A stretch of 64,000 nucleotides of DNA from Zygnema cylindricum (Eukaryota; Streptophyta; Zygnematophyceae; Zygnematales; Zygnemataceae). Location of the stretch: contig JBBHKE010001215.1 of assembly GCA_037447655.1 (NCBI GenBank), forward strand, positions 33,821 to 97,820, read 5' to 3'. A model generated the notes under the pieces. That model saw nothing but the letters and a program-made list of their open reading frames with translations. It searched no databases and was not told where the DNA came from. Within the stretch, counting starts at the first letter, position 1; each line of letters opens with the position of its first letter. A program made the translations under genes and the position numbers. Shown here in pieces: positions 42,426 through 54,506 of this stretch.

Positions 42426-44458
42426 ACTTTTACTGCTACTGCTGCTCCTCCACCTGCACCGGTTCTTTAAGAACAACAGAGTGAACATCAATTCAGATTT
42501 TTGGATGTACGGCGTGTTTGTCGTCATGTGAATGTATTTTGGCGTTTTTCCCTTTTCGACCCCCCGGCAAGAGAATCCAGCCCAAAGAAAAACTTCATTT
42601 AAAATCACCTCGAGGGGGTGATTTACGTTCAAGTACCACCCAAACTGCGAATGAAAAGCGACCCCCGCATGCGCCACAAGAGTGGGGAAAATTTAGGACG
42701 AGGGAGAGTCCTTGCTATTTTTCTCCGTAACCGTCATACGCATGTACGGAAAAAATTTTGCTCGGGACTCGGACCTCCACTCTCATTCATCAAGTCCTTT
42801 GCAAAATTTTGCGGCGCCTCTCCTTTCTCCCTGTCACACCTTCACTTTTATCTCACACTTTTTAGAATAAGGAACAACAATATTGGTATAAAATGACAAA
42901 ATTTTAAAAAATATTATTTTTGACAATTTGTAGGTTTTTTTTTTTATGGCAAGTCGAGTGAGAAAAAGTAGAAAAAACGAATTGAGGAAACCATGGTGGA
43001 AATTTGTTGAATCCGTGACGTCGACGTTGTCACAAGTGAGCGTGACGTCACAATGTCACCAAACCCTAAACATCTATAATTTCACAAAAATCTAGACGTC
43101 TACCGCTATCACTGTTTTTGTTGGCGTCACCAATCATCGGAAGTTTCGTAGTCGGCTTCAATCGTCACAAGTTGTACCTACGTCTGAAACCGACACATTT
43201 CAAAGTTTCAATTTCATTTTCACACATAGGGACGCTTTTTAAAGTAGTACGGAGAATCTTTAGAATAGTCCAAAATACTTTATGAAATATTGATTACATG
43301 GGGACGTACCCTTAGTCATTTACCAAATAGGATAAAAAAACGAAAAGTTTTCTGTCGTCATGGCAATCCGCCCTAACTACTACCGCTAGTTGTGATGTAC
43401 TTGCATCTAGTCGGCCAAAAGCGACAACAGAATCTTCTAAAATCCGAGGCTGTCCGTATGCTTTTGTCCAAAAGATGTTATGTTTGTTGGGAAACCCAAC
43501 AAGGCTACGTGGATGAATAGCTTGAACTAAATCCTCTAGTTGTACCTTTCAATTTTATGTTGGTGATAACGGTGTCACTTTTGAAGTAAATCTTTTACTC
43601 TAATTTGTTTTTTAAAGGGTTTTTATTTATTCTATTTGATAATTTGGGTAGAATACGGGGTACCGCAAATAAAGTCATTAACGCTAATAGCGATTCACGG
43701 TGTAGCATTTTCACCAAGAGCTATGGACAGCGTAAAACATTGGAAATGTCATCTGACGGAAATTTCCTTTTCATACTACAATGCTGGTTATTGTTGATTC
43801 GTTTTACAACTTTGATTCGTATCATGTTTGCCGTACTTACGGCGGTTTTGCGTGCTGACAACTGACAACTCATTAGTTCTCACGTGTTCTAAATCGTAAC
43901 ACGTGTGACATAAGCGCTTATGTTCAAGGTGCCGCTGAAAGCTTTCATTACTCGTGTTACACAACGACCCATGATGCTGAGAGGTGACGCATGGCGACAA
44001 ATACAACACCTGCTAACGTGTGTGTGTTTGCGAGAGGAGCAATTTGTCGTACCTTGATCGCAAAACAAAGATCTCAACGCGACAACGACGCCGGCGCGTA
44101 GACAGCAATGTTAGAATCTTTCGGCATTGTCAGCGATCTCTGTGGGCTGAACGTTTGACGTTTGGGTGGTGCACCAAACCTGGAAGAATATTTCATTGGT
44201 TCGAAAAGATACCTCATATAGCTGAGAAGAGACAGGCACAGCCAAAGAATCTTGCTTCATGAAATCCTTGTCATACACAACTACACCGCGAATCGTAATT
44301 AGAGTGGAGAAATAATAGGAGTAAAAAAATGAAAAAAAATAGAGTTGTTTACTTTGGGTAATCAACCTTTTTCAAAAAAAAAAAAAATTCCTCTAATTTA
44401 TTAATAACTCTAATTTGGGTTTCTTTTCGCAATAATTATCCAGGCTAAATATCTTTAT
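42426..44458. other. Unclassified island, no gene or element end recognised
   Basis: About 2 kb without similarity to the LTRs or to copia proteins by eye. Open frames are short. Features seen are a CTGCTGCTCCTCC patch (42433-42455), AACGTCGACG- and GACGTCAC-type motifs (43010-43060), T-rich runs near 42937, and A-rich runs near 44325-44390. It may be pre-insertion genomic sequence or an unrelated old element. Confidence 0.45.
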
Positions 44459-45420
44459 TGTTGAAAAATGTATTTGTATGTCTATCTTTTGTTACTCGAT
44501 GATGTTAGTGAGCCATCATATTTGTCGTGGGGTCACACCCATGGCTACCCTAGGTAGACAGAGAGACGAAGAGAGATGTCTGCCTTAGGCATATACCGAG
44601 ACAGGTTTGCCTCAGGCATATACAAAGACAGATCAAGGGAACAGAAGGATCAGTCCCCTGCAAGAGTTATGCAGTAAGTCCAGGATTTGATCTTACGTCT
44701 ACAGATGACCGTACTAGACGTTGTTTTTAGCCAATTGAGGTAAAAGTGTCGATACACATATAGGGCGCGATAGGTATTGAGCACAATTTTACGATGGCTA
44801 ATTCGTTTAACAGAATGAAAGGACGAGGATGTACATATAAATGTATGAAATCAACCGACGTGAATCACACCCACTAATTAGCGCAATCAAACTGTCGATA
44901 GTCAAGCCACCAAACCGGAATGATTTTTTCGTGACTATCGGGGACAATATCATCAAATGCCACGTGGTGACATATCATTGGCTATCGAAAATACGGGAGG
45001 AGGAACCATGGCTCCCAAACGTGAACCAGAAGGCGATGTTGTACAATGGTCGTACAAGAAGTACATCGACTAATGTACTTTCTTGTGTTGTAGAGTCCTC
45101 CTATAGGTCCAGGGTAAAGTAGTAGGTAGCTGTGAGTAGTGGTTTAGGGACCTTACGTTTTTCGAGGCGCCTCTCTCAAATGACCTTTTGCATTTATAGG
45201 CCATTTTTAGCCAGCCATAACTTACTGCTCAAGGGAGCAAATCAAGTGATTCTTTTTGCGTTCGACTCAAAGGATCAAGACTTCAAGAGGTGAAGATGGT
45301 CAAAATTATTTTGCGCCTCGGCGATATTTATTTAGTGGAAAAGTCAAAAGGGCAAATATTATCCTAAATGCTTCATATAAGCTAGATACTTTGCGAGCCA
45401 AAAAAAGTCACAAAGTTACA
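44459..45420 (+). mobile_element. 5' LTR of C12
   Basis: 962 bp, TGTTGAAAAATG to AAGTTACA, directly followed by a primer site. It contains a tRNA-like remnant (about 44668-44740), G-box gccacgtgg near 44960, GTAC palindrome near 45040-45085, and stem-loops TGCTCAAGGGAGCA (45226-45239) and CTTCAAGAGGTGAAG (45281-45295). The middle stem-loop is decayed (CGACTCAAAGGATC). Confidence 0.88.
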
Positions 45421-45435
45421 GGTTATGAGCCCACC
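45421..45435 (+). promoter_or_regulatory. Half-tRNA primer-binding site of C12
   Basis: GGTTATGAGCCCACC, 14 of 15 matches to the clade consensus. Confidence 0.88.
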
Positions 45436-46400
45436 TTCTAGGGTGAATATTTTAAATGGAACGGGGTTTATATACTTGTAAACTATGATGAGGGGTGAAC
45501 TTTTTAAAACAACTTTGGGGCGTTTTGAATGGTCGTGTGTGGCGGTGTGCTACAAATTTGGAAGTCCCACCTGGGTTTGGAGGTGCTCGATTTTCAGGAG
45601 GATCTACGGAGGTAGAAGAGGTAGATGATGATGGACAAAAAAGAAGGAGAAGGGGAAGGAGAAACTTACACTGATAGCTACTAGATCTGTACCGATATTG
45701 GCTGTTAAGAAAACAGAGGCAAATGATACTGAAATCTTGGACTTCAACAACACAGTGGCAACTCATTTTATTCTCAAGCGTCTCACTCAACTATTTGCTA
45801 CACCATACCTAAATTTGGACAAGGCGGCCGAGCTATGGGAGGTTTATATAAATATTTACAAGAGTGGTACGATTCAGCAATTGAAACTGTTAGATGAGAA
45901 GGTGCAAGCATACGTTTACAAAGGAGGAAAGATGTTTGACTTTTGTGATGACTTGTCCGAATTGTTTATGGAGTTGAAGAGTGTTGGAAAACGGGGGACC
46001 AAGAAAGAAAAGGTGAATACTTTGCTAATAAAAGTGCCGGATGAGTATGAGAACATTGTTAACACGGTTCAAGATTTACCAGATCATCGATGGATTTGGA
46101 CATACGTTGTTGGAATGATTTTGTTGCGGGAAAATACCATTCAGGTTCTGAGAGGAGGATTGAGTGTTGAAGGCTTGGCTGTTCGAACTAACAAGAGGAA
46201 TGAGGATTCTAAGAAACCTTATGGAAAATTTAGAGGAGAAGAGAGAGGAAATCAATCGGATGAATCTGGATGTAGGCCCCCCAAAGGGGCTTTGTCAATT
46301 TTATAAGAAGCCGGGGCATTACATGGCGGAGTGTACTAAATTGGCGGAGTTGAGGCTTTAAGAGGGGAAGATCGGTGAATCACCCAGAATAAAGAAAAAA
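45436..46400 (+). pseudogene. C12 gag
   Basis: The N-terminal part is frame-damaged. The frame 45698-46306 holds ILDFNNTVATHFILKRLTQ, AELWEVYINIYKSGTIQQL, YVYKGGKMFDFCDDL and KVPDEYENIVNTVQDL. A shift near 46280 moves the knuckle to another frame, where it reads CQFYKKPGHYMAEC (second Cys changed to Tyr). It is closest in phrase content to C10. Confidence 0.88.
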
Positions 46401-47084
46401 GATCTTGTGGAAACACAAGTAACATGAGAGGATTGCGATAACGATGATGGCAAAATTTTCCTCAATAAGGAGTTGGAGGTGAAAACAGAGAAAGAGATTC
46501 TAAATACCAAAAGTGTGCATTCAACGCTGTGAAAAAAAAACCCAAAGAAGGTTGGATTATAAATTCTGGTGCCTTTATGTATTTGTGTAGAGAGAAGCAT
46601 AAGTTTACCAAAATGAGAAAGATCCCTACGGTAGAGATAGAGTATGGGGATTGGAGAATAGTGACCACTAGTTTAGGGGGATCTGTGGATCTAAAAATCT
46701 TTGTTAAAGGTAAGACATCCATAGTCACTTTCTCCGATGTCCTTTTTATTCCTGAGTTGAACAAAAATCTTATTTCTACATCAATCTTAGATGATAAGGA
46801 TTTTGAGAATAGTACTAAGAAAAAAGTCTTTGTTGCTAGCTATGAGGATAAAGTATATTTCATAGCTGAAAAGGGTAGCCCAGGAATGATTAGGCTGAAT
46901 TTGAGTAATAGATAGACGAGGGTTTTCTATACCGTAGTACGTGACTTGATGATTTGGCATAAAAGATTGGGGCATGTGCATTTAGATAGATTGAAAGAAA
47001 TGAACTAAATGGGAGTAGTTGAGGTAATTCATTTTAGAGATAGTGAGACCTAGGATGACTGAAGTGCATGTGCTCAAGGTAAGG
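46401..47084 (+). pseudogene. C12 protease and start of integrase
   Basis: The frame 46529-46915 has the protease motif INSGAF in place of IDSGAS, losing the catalytic Asp. It continues VEIEYGDWRIVTTS, ELNKNLISTSILDD and FIAEKGSPGM. A stop at 46913 precedes the zinc region WHKRLGHVHLDRL, which carries more stops, to CAQGK at 47084. C13 inserts here with TAAGG duplications. Confidence 0.9.
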
Positions 47085-48079
47085 TGTTGAAATTACTAGA
47101 TTTATAGGGTATTTTCTAGGTCTAAATAGATCAGTAAAATAGGAAAAAAAAAAGGGCAAACAGCCAACCTCCACCTCCTCTCTCTAGCCACCATACTTGT
47201 TGTAGTCACTGAATGATAGAGAGGGTGGTTGAGCCATGGCTGTCTTAAGTTCAACAGGCAAGACTAAGGAGTGACTTATGTCACTCTCAACAAAAGGTTG
47301 AGTCAGGCAAGACTCGATCATCCGACCGGCACAACGAGGCGTAGCCGTAAACTCTAACCGGTCTGTCGTAGAAGTCTTTTACAAAACATAAGGAGTGATA
47401 TTTATTTAAATGTTGTTTCAAAGATCTAATCAGATTAACTTAATTACGGATAGAGTACATAGAGATTCCCAAAAATACGGTACGACACGTCATACACGAA
47501 ACAAATGAACCGGACATTTGCTTCAATGACTAATATTGAAAGTCAGTTTAGATCCGATGGGGCATATTATCACCGAGATCTTGGAATGGCCGCTTTGGTG
47601 GTTTTTGGACGTGACATAACTTAGCGCCACGTGGTGAGAAAACATTGAAGAGCAGGAATCCCGAAGAGCATAAGGACAAGTGAGACAAAGACACGCGTCT
47701 ATCCAATGGCCTTGCCGTACACAAGGAGTAAAGAAAAAACATTAGCCGTAGTACCTTTCTGCACTCTACAATCATGTAATTTGTTCCTACGTCAGTAAAG
47801 GGGTTTAGGACTTAGGGATTTTTGTAGGTAAAGACCTCTCTCCCTCAAAGAGTTTTGTATAAACTTGGCATCTTTGCCACTTTATAAGTAATCGGCTGGT
47901 AGGCCGTTTTTAGTGATTCTTTTTTCTACAGAATCAATGGAGTCTAGACTGCACAAGGGTGCAGTCAGACTATCAATTTTTATGCTAGGACAACCGTGGT
48001 TATGGCTGAAAGTGGGTTAGTTAAAAACTATCTAGAGGCTTCTTGAATTCTGTAGTCCTATGGAGGACGTATAATTGCA
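47085..48079 (+). mobile_element. 5' LTR of C13
   Basis: 995 bp, TGTTGAAATTACTAG to AATTGCA. Early stem CCACC...GGTGG near 47170-47232, tRNA-like module about 47290-47372, TATA-like gtataaa near 47858, and stem-loop CTGCACAAGGGTGCAG (47949-47964). The LTR-encoded gag start at 48060 reads ATG GAG GAC GTA TAA, a premature stop. Confidence 0.93.
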
Positions 48080-48094
48080 GGTTATGGGCCCACC
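48080..48094 (+). promoter_or_regulatory. Half-tRNA primer-binding site of C13
   Basis: GGTTATGGGCCCACC, a perfect 15-nt match, directly after the LTR. Confidence 0.92.
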
Positions 48095-48933
48095 CTCTAG
48101 GTTGCCCACATTCAATGATCTGGATTCATCTATTGGGAAGCCATGATGATGGGGGCTTTGTGTGAAAAATGATAATGAGGTATTGTCAGTGGACAAGTGA
48201 AACGTCCACCTCAACGAACTCCACCAAGGTTTGGTGGAATAAGGTTTTTTGCAATAGCACCTACTGCGAGAGAAGAGACAGATGACGAGGACAGTAGTGT
48301 GTTCGAAAAAGGGGAAAGAGAAGGAGACACCTCTTGCTCCTATTACCATGACACTCGGAGCGGCGACCATAAAGACCGCAGAGAATGATACCCAAACATG
48401 GGAAGACATCAACATGGCTGCCATAAACTTCATTCTAAGACACCCACTCAAGCCTTGGCAACCCCCGATCTTCACATATAGAAGGCCGAAGAGTTGTAGG
48501 TGAGTTTGGTGGAAATCTACAAATCTGGTACTATTCGAAGCACCAGCTGGCCGAACCAAAGTTAGAGAATTATACGTACAAAGGGGGAAAGATGTTAGAC
48601 TATTGTAATGATCTCTCTTGTTTGTATATGGAGATGGAGAGTGCCGAGTGGACAGGTACAATGAAGATGAAAGTTAACACTCTCATCAGGAAGCTACGCG
48701 ACCAGTATGAAAACATAGTGTACCGAGTACAAGAAATGAGTGATAGTTCATGGAAGCGGAACACAGTAGTCTGAATGATACTTGTGCAAGAGAACACAAT
48801 TGAGATTAGGAGAGGGAGAAAGAGCATTTAAGCTCTAGCTGCAGCAGCATAACGATAGGGGAATGATCCGAAGAAACCATTCGAAGGAGAAAGAGATCAG
48901 TCTTGAGGACCGAGGCCCCCAAAGGGTTTTTTT
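48095..48933 (+). pseudogene. C13 gag, left of S4
   Basis: Fragments in several frames: WEAMMMGALCEK-like, then 48282-48503 (ITMTLGAATIKTAENDTQTWEDINMAA) and 48592-48774 (MLDYCNDLSCLYMEMESAEWTG). They align with C6 gag throughout. The sequence stops at the knuckle (RPPKGFF) where S4 is inserted. Confidence 0.88.
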
Positions 48934-49940
48934 TGTTGTCCATAGCCTATTTTAGCCATGGATCAGTCATGTAAACACCCACAAACTACCTTAAAAATAG
49001 TTGTGTTTCAGACAGCACAGATTACTCCACAATAAATAAAATCACCTCAAACTACACCAATGTGCAGTATACTATAGATTGTGTAAACTCTTAAAGTTAC
49101 AGCTAGATACACCGAGGAATCTAGAACATATATGCTCCAAAGTTTCCAAAAAACAGATGTTAGCTTCTCAAACTAACCAGGTAGACTTCTCACACAATTA
49201 CACAAAAACAGCAGATCAGACTAAAACTTCACACACATATGGTTTCTAGATCAATGAATACATCCACAAAGTTTCACATCAAAACATTAATCAGAGTGAT
49301 CACACTAACAGGTCAAAGTTGTAGAAAAACATCCTGCCATGTCTTTGATTAACTTAGCTGTGATATCACAATAATCTAAGTCCTACAAGTTATACTCAGA
49401 GAGTTCACTACTGTATGTACGGAGGCATACCAGCCGTACATTATCTACCACCGTCCTTAATTACTACGAGTATACCCGAATAATTCGATGTATGTCAGAA
49501 TGAATTAATTTATACTAATAAACTGATTAACAAAAGGACAAACCACTGTTCAACCAAATATTTACACCGACATCTCCAAAATGTCAACTTGTTCAGTCAC
49601 TTGTGATCTTCGTATGAATGTCGTCCACCGAATTGATTCATATCAATAGCAGCTGCGTTCTCAGCTTCGTTGCAGCTACTTTGTCAGATCCTTGGACATA
49701 TCCAAAAATAACCGCAACTTCGTGCAGCTGTGTTGTCTTATTTAAAGTACACTTGTATCAAATAGATGCGCTGTACGAACGGCGCATATTTCAATGTTTC
49801 ATACATTTCAAATCGGATCGCTTCGCGATTAGCCATCCATTTCTTACTGCGTAGTCACACCACTCAATAACTCCTTTACCTCACTTTAGTTTTATCCGTA
49901 CGTTCGCTCCCCCAATGCGTGAATCCATTCAAAAACAACA
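48934..49940 (-). mobile_element. Solo LTR S4 of the TGTTGTTTTGAAAAG family
   Basis: The 1,007-bp LTR has TGTTG/CAACA ends on the plus strand. Flanks are TTTTT (48929-48933) and TTTGT (49941-49945), one mismatch. C13 gag continues on the right at the zinc knuckle. The minus strand carries the LTR-internal start ATG GCT AAA ATA GGC TAT. It is related to S1 and C8. Confidence 0.9.
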
Positions 49941-51600
49941 TTTGTCACTTTTGCAAAAAGGCGTGACACTTCATAGCGGATAATGTCAAGCTGTCCAAGG
50001 TGAGGATCCAAAAGAACCATGGAGGGGGTTCTTTTGGAGGGAAGAACAAGGCACTTGTGGTCACAAAAGTGAGAGGAGAGTCCGAGGAGGAGTCCTTTGA
50101 GGAGGAGGATGAAAAGCTTTTTCTTGATGAGAGTCTGAAGAGAAGGAGACCCATCAAAATCAGAAGTGTGCTCTCGGAGCAATTCAGGAAGCTCCACAGA
50201 ATTGATGGATCAACGACTCAAGTGCATCCATGCATATGTGTTGTAATAATCACCTCTTTACTAGATGAAGAAAAATCCACACTGTATAAATAGAGTATGG
50301 GGATGGGAGAGTGGTTACAAAAGATCTGGTGGGATCGGTAGATCTGAAATTCTTAGTTGAGGGAAAGACTTCTATACTCACCTTCTTAGATGTACTCTAC
50401 ATTCCTCAGCTAAGTAAAAATCGTGTCTCTACATGTGTGTTAGATGACAAAGAGTTTGATACCTTCACTAGAAAGGGAGTCTTTACACCTATCTATGGGG
50501 ATGAAGTCTACTTCATGGAAGATACAGGTAGCTAAGGAATGTTGAGGCTTAACCTGAGTAATGAAAAGAATAATGCTTACTATGTTGGTGTTCAAAAGTT
50601 GATGATTTGGCATAAATGATTGGGGTATGTGCATTTTGATAAATATAGGAAATGAAAAAGCTTGGTGTAGCAAAAGGCATTCAGTTTGGGGATAATTAAA
50701 TGATGGATGATTGTAGTGGTTGTGCTCAAGGTAAGGCTCACAGACTTCCCTTTCCCAGAGCCGCCACATATACAGGTAAGAAAGTGCTAAACTTGTCCAC
50801 CATCATATCCGGAGACCTGTAAAAGTACCTTCAGTTAGAGGAAAGAGGTTTATGTTGACAATAACCGATGATATGGTCTAGATACTCTAATGTCTACTTC
50901 CTAAAAACAAAGTCTAAAACATCAACTTACTTTAAAGAATATAAAGTATGAAGTGAGAAGTTGCATGGAACCCCCATTAAGAGAATAAAGAGTGATAATG
51001 GAGGGGAATATACATCTAACAAGTTTGAGAATTACTTGAGAGATAAGGGAGTTCAACACCAGAAAACCGTACCATATAACCCCGAACAAAATTGGGTAGC
51101 TGAGAGGTTGATCCGATCACTAGGAGATTGTGCATGCAGTATGTTGGCCGACAATAAAATAGGAAAGAGATTTTGGGCAGAAGCCATGAACTGTGCCAAC
51201 TACATTAAAAATAGAGTCCTTACCTCAGCTATAAATGGAATGACACCTGAAGAGAAATAGGTTGGAAGTAAACCAAATATCACTTACCTTGAAGTATTCG
51301 GTAGCTAAGTTTACAGTCTTAACACGGATTAGAAAAACTGGAAACTAGATGCTAAGGGAAAACTTGGATACTTTGTAGGATATGATGAGGATATCAAGGG
51401 ATATAAAGTCTATGACTTAGCAAAGAGAGATATCATTTTGGTCAAGCACCTAGTTGACATGGATGAAGGGAAGTCATTTGACCCTTTTAAATATACTTAG
51501 AAGATAAGAATCAGATTTGAGTCCAAAGGTGAGAAGGACTCCATCTTTCCCGAAAGAGACATGAGTGAAACAAGGATTGTAGAATTAGGGGAGATCTAAG
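49941..51600 (+). pseudogene. C13 gag end, protease and integrase
   Basis: Starts with the knuckle remnant CHFCKKA, then an acidic tail (EESFEEEDEKLFLDESLKRRRP). The protease region is in a shifted frame near 50205. The frame 50311-50535 has DLVGSVDLKFLVEGKTS and LSKNRVSTCVLDD. The frame 50961-51260 has RIKSDNGGEY and NWVAERLIRSL, giving the second Asp and the Glu of integrase. Stops and shifts are frequent. Confidence 0.9.
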
Positions 51601-53414
51601 ATACAAGAGATCCACCAAAAACCTCACATATTTCTATGGACTTCGAGGACACAGAAGAGGAGGAACCATAACCGCCTTCCATAGATAGGGGAGTGGATGA
51701 GAGAGTAAGGAGAAATCCAAGACTTCCCTCTATCTTAGCTTCAGAGTTTGAAAGAGGGAGAAAGAGCAGCAAAATGACACAAGAAAAACAGGCCGCTCAC
51801 AAGGTAACTAAGCTATCTCACCCAGATGAGCCTCAATCATACTCGGAGATAGTGAACAGTCCGGAGAAAGAGAGATGGATTAGAGCCATAAATGATGAGA
51901 TGGCCTCCATCATGGAAGAAAATACTTGGGAACTAGCGGATTGTCCTCCACACATTAAACCGATTGGGTGTAAATGGGTGTTTAAACTAAAACTGAACCC
52001 AGATAATACCATTGAGAGATACAAGGCTCGAATGGTAGCAAACAAGTTCACCAAAAATGAGGGGATTGACCATGAGGAGACTTTTGCTCTAGGTGTTCGG
52101 TTCCCATCTATAAGGATTCTCCTTAGTCTAGCAGCTGAGACATGGAAATATTGCAGATGGATATTAAGATTTCCTTTCTCAATGGTGAGTTAGAGGAAGA
52201 AATTTTTATGCGGCAACTAAATGGGTTTGTGGAGATAGGAGAAGAGAGCAAAGTTTGCAGACTCATAAAGTCTTTATATAGAATGAAGCAAGCTCCCTAA
52301 TAGTGGAATAAGACACTAGATGAGTTTCTCACTGGTCTTCGATATATTAAGATCAGCTCTTACCATTCTCTCTATATGTTTGAAGATGAGAATGGTGTCA
52401 TTTTTATTGCAATTTATGTGGATGATCTTCTTGTGTTAAGTAAGTGTTTGGAAAAGATGAATAAGTTAAAGAAAGATCTTACAAGCAGATTTGACATGAA
52501 TGAATTAGGGGAGGCAAGACATATTTTGGGAATCCAAATAGAGAGAGATAGGGGGAAAAGCATTATCAGACTTACCCAGAAAGAAGAAACAGGTAATATA
52601 CTTGAGAAATTCCAGATGGAAAAGGCAAATAGTTGTACCACTCCCATGGACTTGAAAAAAGTCAGTGATGGGAAATAGAAGGAGGAGTGATAATCTTAGA
52701 TGATCAGATGAGTTCCAACGAGAGAGAGTTTATAAAGTCTATTCCTTATAAACACGTTGTAGGAAGTTTGATCTACCTTATGAACTGTACAATGCCGAAC
52801 ATAGCGGAAGTAGTAGCAGTCCTCATTAGGAGTCTTAATGATCCTAGGAAGAGAGATTGGGAGGGAGCCAATAGAGTCATGAGATATGTGGTAGGAACCA
52901 AAGAGTTATGGTTGCATTTGGGAGGGGAGCACACTGATATCACCACTTAAAGTGATGCCATTTTTGGGGATGCACATATGAGAAGATGCACTTCTTGGTA
53001 TGTGTTGTATGTGGGGGAAGGTGCTTGTTGTTAGAGAAGCAAACAACAAAAGGTGGTTGCTCAGTCTACTATCGAGGCTGAGTATATGGCCTTTTATTCT
53101 GCTTAAAAGAGTTAATGTGGGTCAAGTACTTGTTGCAAGAACTAGGGTATATCAAGGAGGGAGTGCATGAAGTGTTTTGTGATAATCAAGCAGCCATTAC
53201 AATTGCAGCTAATCCAAAACATCATTTCAACGCTAAGCATATGGACATAAGATTAAGTTTTGTTAGAGAAAAAGTTGAGAATAAGATTGTGAATCTTGTA
53301 TATAGATCGGATGAGGAAATGGTGGCTGATATGATGACAAAACTAGTGCCTTCTCTCAAGTTAAATTATTGCAGATAAATGTGAGGACTAAAACTGAAGT
53401 TAAATTTAGACTAG
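51601..53414 (+). pseudogene. C13 linker, reverse transcriptase and RNase H
   Basis: The frame 51693-52193 covers linker RRNPRLPSI and RT to RFPSIRILLSL. The frame 52376-52678 has IYVDDLLVLSK and LGIQIERDRG. The frames 52687-52950 and 53115-53378 carry RNase H (LWLHLGGEHTDITT, then CDNQAAITIAANP). A stop replaces Trp at ITTWSD, and shifts separate the parts. Confidence 0.92.
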
Positions 53415-53428
53415 GAAAATAAGGGGAG
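53415..53428 (+). promoter_or_regulatory. Polypurine tract of C13
   Basis: GAAAATAAGGGGAG abuts the 3' LTR start, identical to the C6 tract. Confidence 0.9.
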
Positions 53429-54429
53429 TGTTGAAATTACTAGTTTTAAAAGGTATTTTCTAGGTCTAAATAGATGAGTAAAATAGGAAAAGGAAAAGGG
53501 CGAACAACCTGCCTCCACCTCCTCTCTCTAGCCACCATACTTGTTGTAATCACTAAAGGATAGAGAGGGTGGTTGAGCCATGGCTGTCTTAAGTTCAATA
53601 GGCAGGACTAAGAAGTGGCTTATGTCAATCTCAACAAAAGGTTGAGTCCGGTAGGACTCGAATCTACGACTAGTAGAGCGAGGCGTTGCTGTCATCTCTA
53701 ACTGGTCTGTCGTAGAAGTATGTTACAAAGCATGAGGTGTGATATTTATTTAAATGTTTTTTGAGGATCTAATCTGATTAACTAAATCACGGATAGAGAA
53801 CATAGAGATTTCTAAATATACGGTACGCCACGTCATACACGAAACAAATGAACCGGACATTTGTTTCAACGGCTACTACTGAAAGCCGGTTTGGATCCGA
53901 TGGCGCGTATCATCGCCGAGATCCCAGAATGACCGTTTTGGCAGTTTTTGGGTGTGACGTGACCTAGCGCCACGTGGTGAGATAACATTGAAGAGCAAAA
54001 ATCCTGGGGAGCATAAGGACAAGTGAGACAAAGACACGGGAACATCCAATGGCCTTATCGTAAAAAGGTGGTACAAAAAGTACATCGGCCGTAATACCTT
54101 TCTGTACTCTACAGTCGTGTGATTTGTTCGTACATCAGTAGATAATTATTGTTAGAGGGGTTTATGACTTAGAGAAGTTGTTAGGTATGGACCTCTCTCC
54201 CTTAGAGAGTTTTGTATAAACTTGGCATCTTTGCCACTTTATAAGCAATTGGCTGGTTGGCCGTTTTTAGTGATTCTTTTTGCTATAAACTAAAAAGAGT
54301 CTAGACTACACACGGGTATAGTAAAACTTTCAATTTGTCTGCTTGGGCAACACTGGTTGTGGTTGAAAGTGGGTTAGTTAAAAACTATCTAGTGGAATTC
54401 TCTAGCCGAATGGAGGACACGAAATTGCA
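53429..54429 (+). mobile_element. 3' LTR of C13
   Basis: 1,001 bp, TGTTGAAATTACTAG to AAATTGCA. tRNA-like module about 53640-53720, third stem-loop CTACACACGGGTATAG (54306-54321), and a decayed middle stem-loop. The gag start segment ATG GAG GAC ACG AAA TTG CA is open here, unlike in the 5' LTR. Confidence 0.93.
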
Positions 54430-54506
54430 TAAGGCACACATTTTATCTTTCCCAAAAACCACAACCTATAAAGGTGAAAATGTCATAGATCTAGTTCATA
54501 CTTCCA
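54430..54506 (+). pseudogene. C12 integrase continuation
   Basis: 77 bp encoding AHILSFPKTTTYKGENVIDLVHT, the part of integrase next to the first catalytic Asp. Truncated by the minus-strand C14 LTR. Confidence 0.88.

Larger units (their letters stand above)
47085..54429 (+). mobile_element. C13, full-length copia element in C12
   Basis: The 7,345-bp element includes solo LTR S4. Identical 5-bp duplications TAAGG lie at 47080-47084 and 54430-54434, and the C12 integrase reads on across it (GK / AH...LSFPKTTTYKGE). It is the same subfamily as C6 and C2. Many stops and shifts show older age than C17. Confidence 0.96.

Noticed and set aside
42423-43009. Small open frames in the unclassified island
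   Set aside because: Short, overlapping on both strands, no motifs. Insufficient for a gene call.
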